Positions 19,170 through 20,165 of a DNA stretch of 20,165 bases are shown in pieces. Origin of the DNA: Apostichopus parvimensis (taxonomy: Eukaryota > Echinodermata > Holothuroidea > Aspidochirotida > Stichopodidae). Where the stretch lies: the NCBI GenBank assembly GCA_000934455.1, contig KN882717.1, forward strand, positions 153,022 through 173,186. The letters are read 5' to 3'. Position numbers and translations under genes: made by a program. The stretch's first letter is position 1. Each line of letters begins with the position of its first letter. The notes under the pieces were generated by a model. That model had not been told where the DNA came from. It worked only from the letters and a program-made list of their open reading frames with translations, and ran no database searches.

Positions 19170-19196
19170 CCGATGTTGTACTCAGTACAACATTGG
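19170..19196. repeat. Near-perfect 27-bp palindrome
   Basis: The core ATGTTGTACT-C-AGTACAACAT (19173-19193) is a perfect 10-bp inverted repeat around a single base. It extends by three more pairs on each side with one mismatch (CCG/TGG). A T-rich segment lies upstream. It could be a transposon terminus, a dimeric protein-binding site or a hairpin; the sequence does not decide. Confidence 0.85.
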
Positions 19197-19769
19197 CTGG
19201 AATTGGGTTTTAAATTATATACTTTGCTTTAATTATAATAATAAATAACACAACTAGCTCGATACATACATTAATACCCAATGAGCCCATGATCATGATG
19301 TCCGTATTCCGTATCACGTGAAAATATGTATATTGCCTTGTTCAGTCTTACATGAGTTTTCTTTCCCAGTAAAACGGGCCCTCCCTATCCAAAGAGGTAC
19401 CCTTTTCTGTGCATCAGTATAGCGGGCCCCCTTTTTGTCGGGGCCATCGGCTCAGCACGGTCCGAGCCCATAGGAGTTTCGCTACTGTGCCCCACATTAT
19501 TTTCATTTCGAAAGTTTCAAGTTCATTACACACTGAAGGCTTCGATTCTCTATCTGCCTTCAGTAAAGGGAAGATCTTGGGATTTTCATCCCTAGATAAC
19601 GCTAGATATTGCTAGATATCCATACAGTACAGTGTCCTTGGTATTTCTTGGATTTTTCGGGGCCTGATCTTGGGAAATTGCAAAGTCGGGAGTGGTCACA
19701 CTCCATGTAGGTCAGTGCACGACCTCTAGACGTCACTAATACACAACCTGATCACCTTTTATCGATGAA
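19197..19769. other. No recognisable gene
   Basis: A 68-codon plus-strand open frame at 19409-19615 begins at GTG and has no recognisable domain. AACGGGCCCTCCC (about 19373) and AGCGGGCCCCCTT (about 19421) form a small partial duplication. From about 19370 the base composition becomes more GC-rich than in the rest of the window. Confidence 0.4.
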
Positions 19770-20039
19770 GTGGTGTGTTGCCGGATTTTGTCAAGGTCTT
19801 GGTACTATACGAGCGAAGATCATAAATTAAGTTTCGTAACTCATTGGGAAGCGATTAGAGGGGTGGGGCGTAGGGTTATAAGGCGCGCGTTTTCATGCAT
19901 ATATAGGAACAATCTCAGGAAGTGGTGGGTGCGGCCGCCCCCCTTGGACCCACTACATGATTTTCACAGGAGATGTGCTCAATTCTCTAATCACATGCGG
20001 AATTTATTTTTAGATTTATTGTACGAGTTACGGTACTAG
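19770..20039 (+). pseudogene. Fragment resembling the N-terminal part of a Harbinger-type transposase
   Basis: In this frame a basic stretch GRRVIRRAF leads to NLRKWWVRPP (W at 19923-19928). After a short spacer comes FSNHMRNLFLDLLYELRY and TAG (20037-20039). In HARBI1-like/Harbinger nucleases the N-terminus typically has an RRWWVRP-type motif, then a segment of the form F.NY.RM....F..LL, before the catalytic DDE domain. The order and spacing agree; the DDE domain is not seen in the remaining 126 bases, which have stops in every relevant frame. The frame has no convincing ATG, and GTG at 19770 is only a frame limit. It is probably a decayed transposon piece, possibly an exon of a domesticated gene. 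The call rests on one short motif. Confidence 0.35.
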
Positions 20040-20165
20040 GTTTGGGGTAACAATTAGCATTCAGGTCGGAGTGTATAACATTTTATCTCTGGACGGCAGT
20101 GTTGCATCGAAGGACATAGGTCCAGTGCAGTTCGCATATAGATCCTGGTCTAATACCATACACAT

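Noticed and set aside
1-20165. CRISPR array, tRNA, rRNA, bacterial operon or phage genes
   Set aside because: No regularly spaced repeats with unique spacers, no cloverleaf or rRNA sequence, and no tightly packed genes; the DNA is animal-like throughout.

Overview
The window looks like AT-rich nuclear DNA from an animal. Reasons: widely spaced decayed gene fragments, short exon-like frames with splice signals, LINE-type retrotransposon debris, simple repeats and G-runs. There are no operons or bacterial ribosome binding sites. TAGGCCTA-like words recur (for example near 11345 and 18968), and the protein remnants resemble those of marine invertebrates. A deuterostome such as an echinoderm or hemichordate is a guess, not a demonstrated assignment.

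Left part (1-5158): an imperfect tandem duplication (about 147-655), then two nearly identical 0.8-kb copies of an interspersed repeat (R1, 2079-2896; R2, 3949-4761). The copies hold a short LINE-like C-terminal motif and end in an 8-bp tail unit. A possible small minus-strand exon lies between them.

Centre and right (5159-15508): one composite module is present twice. Each copy holds, in order, an R-type repeat, a decayed ORF resembling the gag-like ORF1 of DIRS-type retroelements, a roughly 0.2-kb foldback (long inverted repeat), and an intronless immunoglobulin-superfamily gene with signal peptide, three Ig domains and a membrane anchor. Module A (5159-about 7005) has the signal peptide but has lost most of Ig3. 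Module B (12297-15508) has lost the signal peptide, carries stops and frameshifts in Ig1-Ig2, and keeps an open, very densely N-glycosylated Ig3. Neither copy can encode the full protein, and the lesions differ. A minus-strand LINE 3' end of L2/CR1 type (9602-10310) and a second LINE-like tail (about 8897) lie between the modules.

Far right: a plus-strand terminal exon of a kyphoscoliosis-peptidase/hillarin-like protein (15899-16306) with a one-base frame break just before its C-terminal motif; a roughly 142-bp tandem repeat (17163-17460); a possible promoter-like patch with a perfect CRE (18250); a near-perfect 27-bp palindrome (19170); and a fragment resembling the N-terminal part of a Harbinger-type transposase (19770-20039).

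The genes do not form a pathway. The main story is repeated duplication and decay of a block that joins a retroelement remnant, a foldback and an Ig receptor gene. All family assignments rest on motif recognition without a database search.
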